From: Rhizobiaceae bacterium
GTDB lineage: Bacteria; Pseudomonadota; Alphaproteobacteria; Rhizobiales; Rhizobiaceae
NCBI GenBank assembly: GCA_004299545.1
Contig: SCRB01001011.1
Span: 1-5,507, forward strand
Reading direction: 5' to 3'
DNA length: 5,507 nucleotides
Shown here: one piece after another, positions 5,292 through 5,507 of the stretch
Layout: each line of letters starts with the position of its first letter
How positions within the stretch are numbered: position 1 is the stretch's first letter
Translations under genes and position numbers: made by a program
The notes under the pieces: model-generated
Database searches by the model: none
Seen by the model: the letters and a program-made list of their open reading frames with translations, nothing else
Told to the model about the DNA's origin: nothing

Positions 5292-5327
5292 AAAGACGTG
5301 GAATGTTGTTCGTGGCCACCAAGCGGG

Positions 5328-5507
5328 TCAGCCGCCGGGGAAGTAATGGCCGTTATCGAGATCCGCGATCAGACCCGGCTGAGACGGCTCCCAGCCGAGG
5401 GCCTGGCGGGTGACGAGATTGGACGCCGGGACGTCAAGCGTCACCAAATTCGCGAGGAACCCGAAGTATCCCGGCAGCATCAGGACGTCTGCGGGAATGG
5501 GCACGGC
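5328..5507 (-). CDS. SDR/NmrA-like NAD(P)-dependent oxidoreductase, C-terminal end (partial)
   Basis: The gene enters from the right edge on the minus strand; 59 residues and a TGA at 5328-5330 are visible. The end reads TRQALGWEPSQPGLIADLDNGHYF followed by PGG when allowance is made for the visible break after LGWEP. An LGW-x-P-x-x-PGLIADL-x-x-GHYF ending is what I recall from extended SDR / NAD-dependent epimerase-like proteins that alphaproteobacteria carry beside small redox genes. The N-terminal Rossmann motif and catalytic residues lie outside the window, so the reaction cannot be stated. The gene is 48 bp upstream of the COG2085 oxidoreductase and is probably co-transcribed with it. 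Confidence 0.75.
   Translation of the reverse strand, partial: AVPIPADVLMLPGYFGFLANLVTLDVPASNLVTRQALGWEPSQPGLIADLDNGHYFPGG

Noticed and set aside
1..5507. CRISPR array, tRNA/rRNA genes, insertion sequence, or canonical parS
   Set aside because: No regularly spaced direct repeats, no tRNA-like cloverleaf or rRNA sequence, no transposase or paired terminal repeats, and no parS-like TGTTTCACGTGAAACA match were seen by eye.

Overview
The window looks like alphaproteobacterial plasmid or integrated-plasmid DNA. The evidence is the tail of a RepC-type plasmid replication initiator, a ParB of the kind usually found on Hyphomicrobiales chromosomes, and DUF1173 and DUF932 genes, both families common on large alphaproteobacterial plasmids. 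Coding third positions are GC-rich. The exact genus cannot be read from the sequence; Hyphomicrobiales is my first guess and Sphingomonadales the second.

Left part (1-1190, + strand): the last 38 codons of repC, a 31-bp near-perfect inverted repeat lying across the repC stop codon, about 190 bp of unassigned sequence open in several frames, then a complete parB. No parA lies between repC and parB. Middle (1191-3323): a complete DUF1173 gene runs convergently to parB. A GC-rich divergent intergenic region separates it from a DUF932 gene, and this region ends in a long bulged hairpin directly against the DUF932 ribosome binding site.

The DUF932 gene is broken. Family-like sequence stops after about 127 residues, close to 3100. 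The opposite strand then carries the first ~45 codons of an S8 (subtilisin-like) peptidase gene, cut at the same place. This is a head-on rearrangement junction with a 7-bp inverted repeat (CAGCATG/CATGCTG) around it. Upstream of the peptidase fragment on the minus strand is an intact AAA ATPase gene (3244-4242). The pair would be a two-gene ATPase-subtilase module whose protease half has been lost here.

Right part (4243-5507, minus strand): 416 bp without a gene, holding a candidate promoter for the ATPase and a perfect 11-bp-stem hairpin. Then comes a complete NAD(P)-binding oxidoreductase of the NADPH-dependent F420 reductase-like family (COG2085), preceded by the C-terminal end of an SDR/NmrA-like oxidoreductase. 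These two look like an ordinary redox operon unrelated to the plasmid functions. Overall the window reads as plasmid maintenance genes joined to an accessory cassette through at least one rearrangement.
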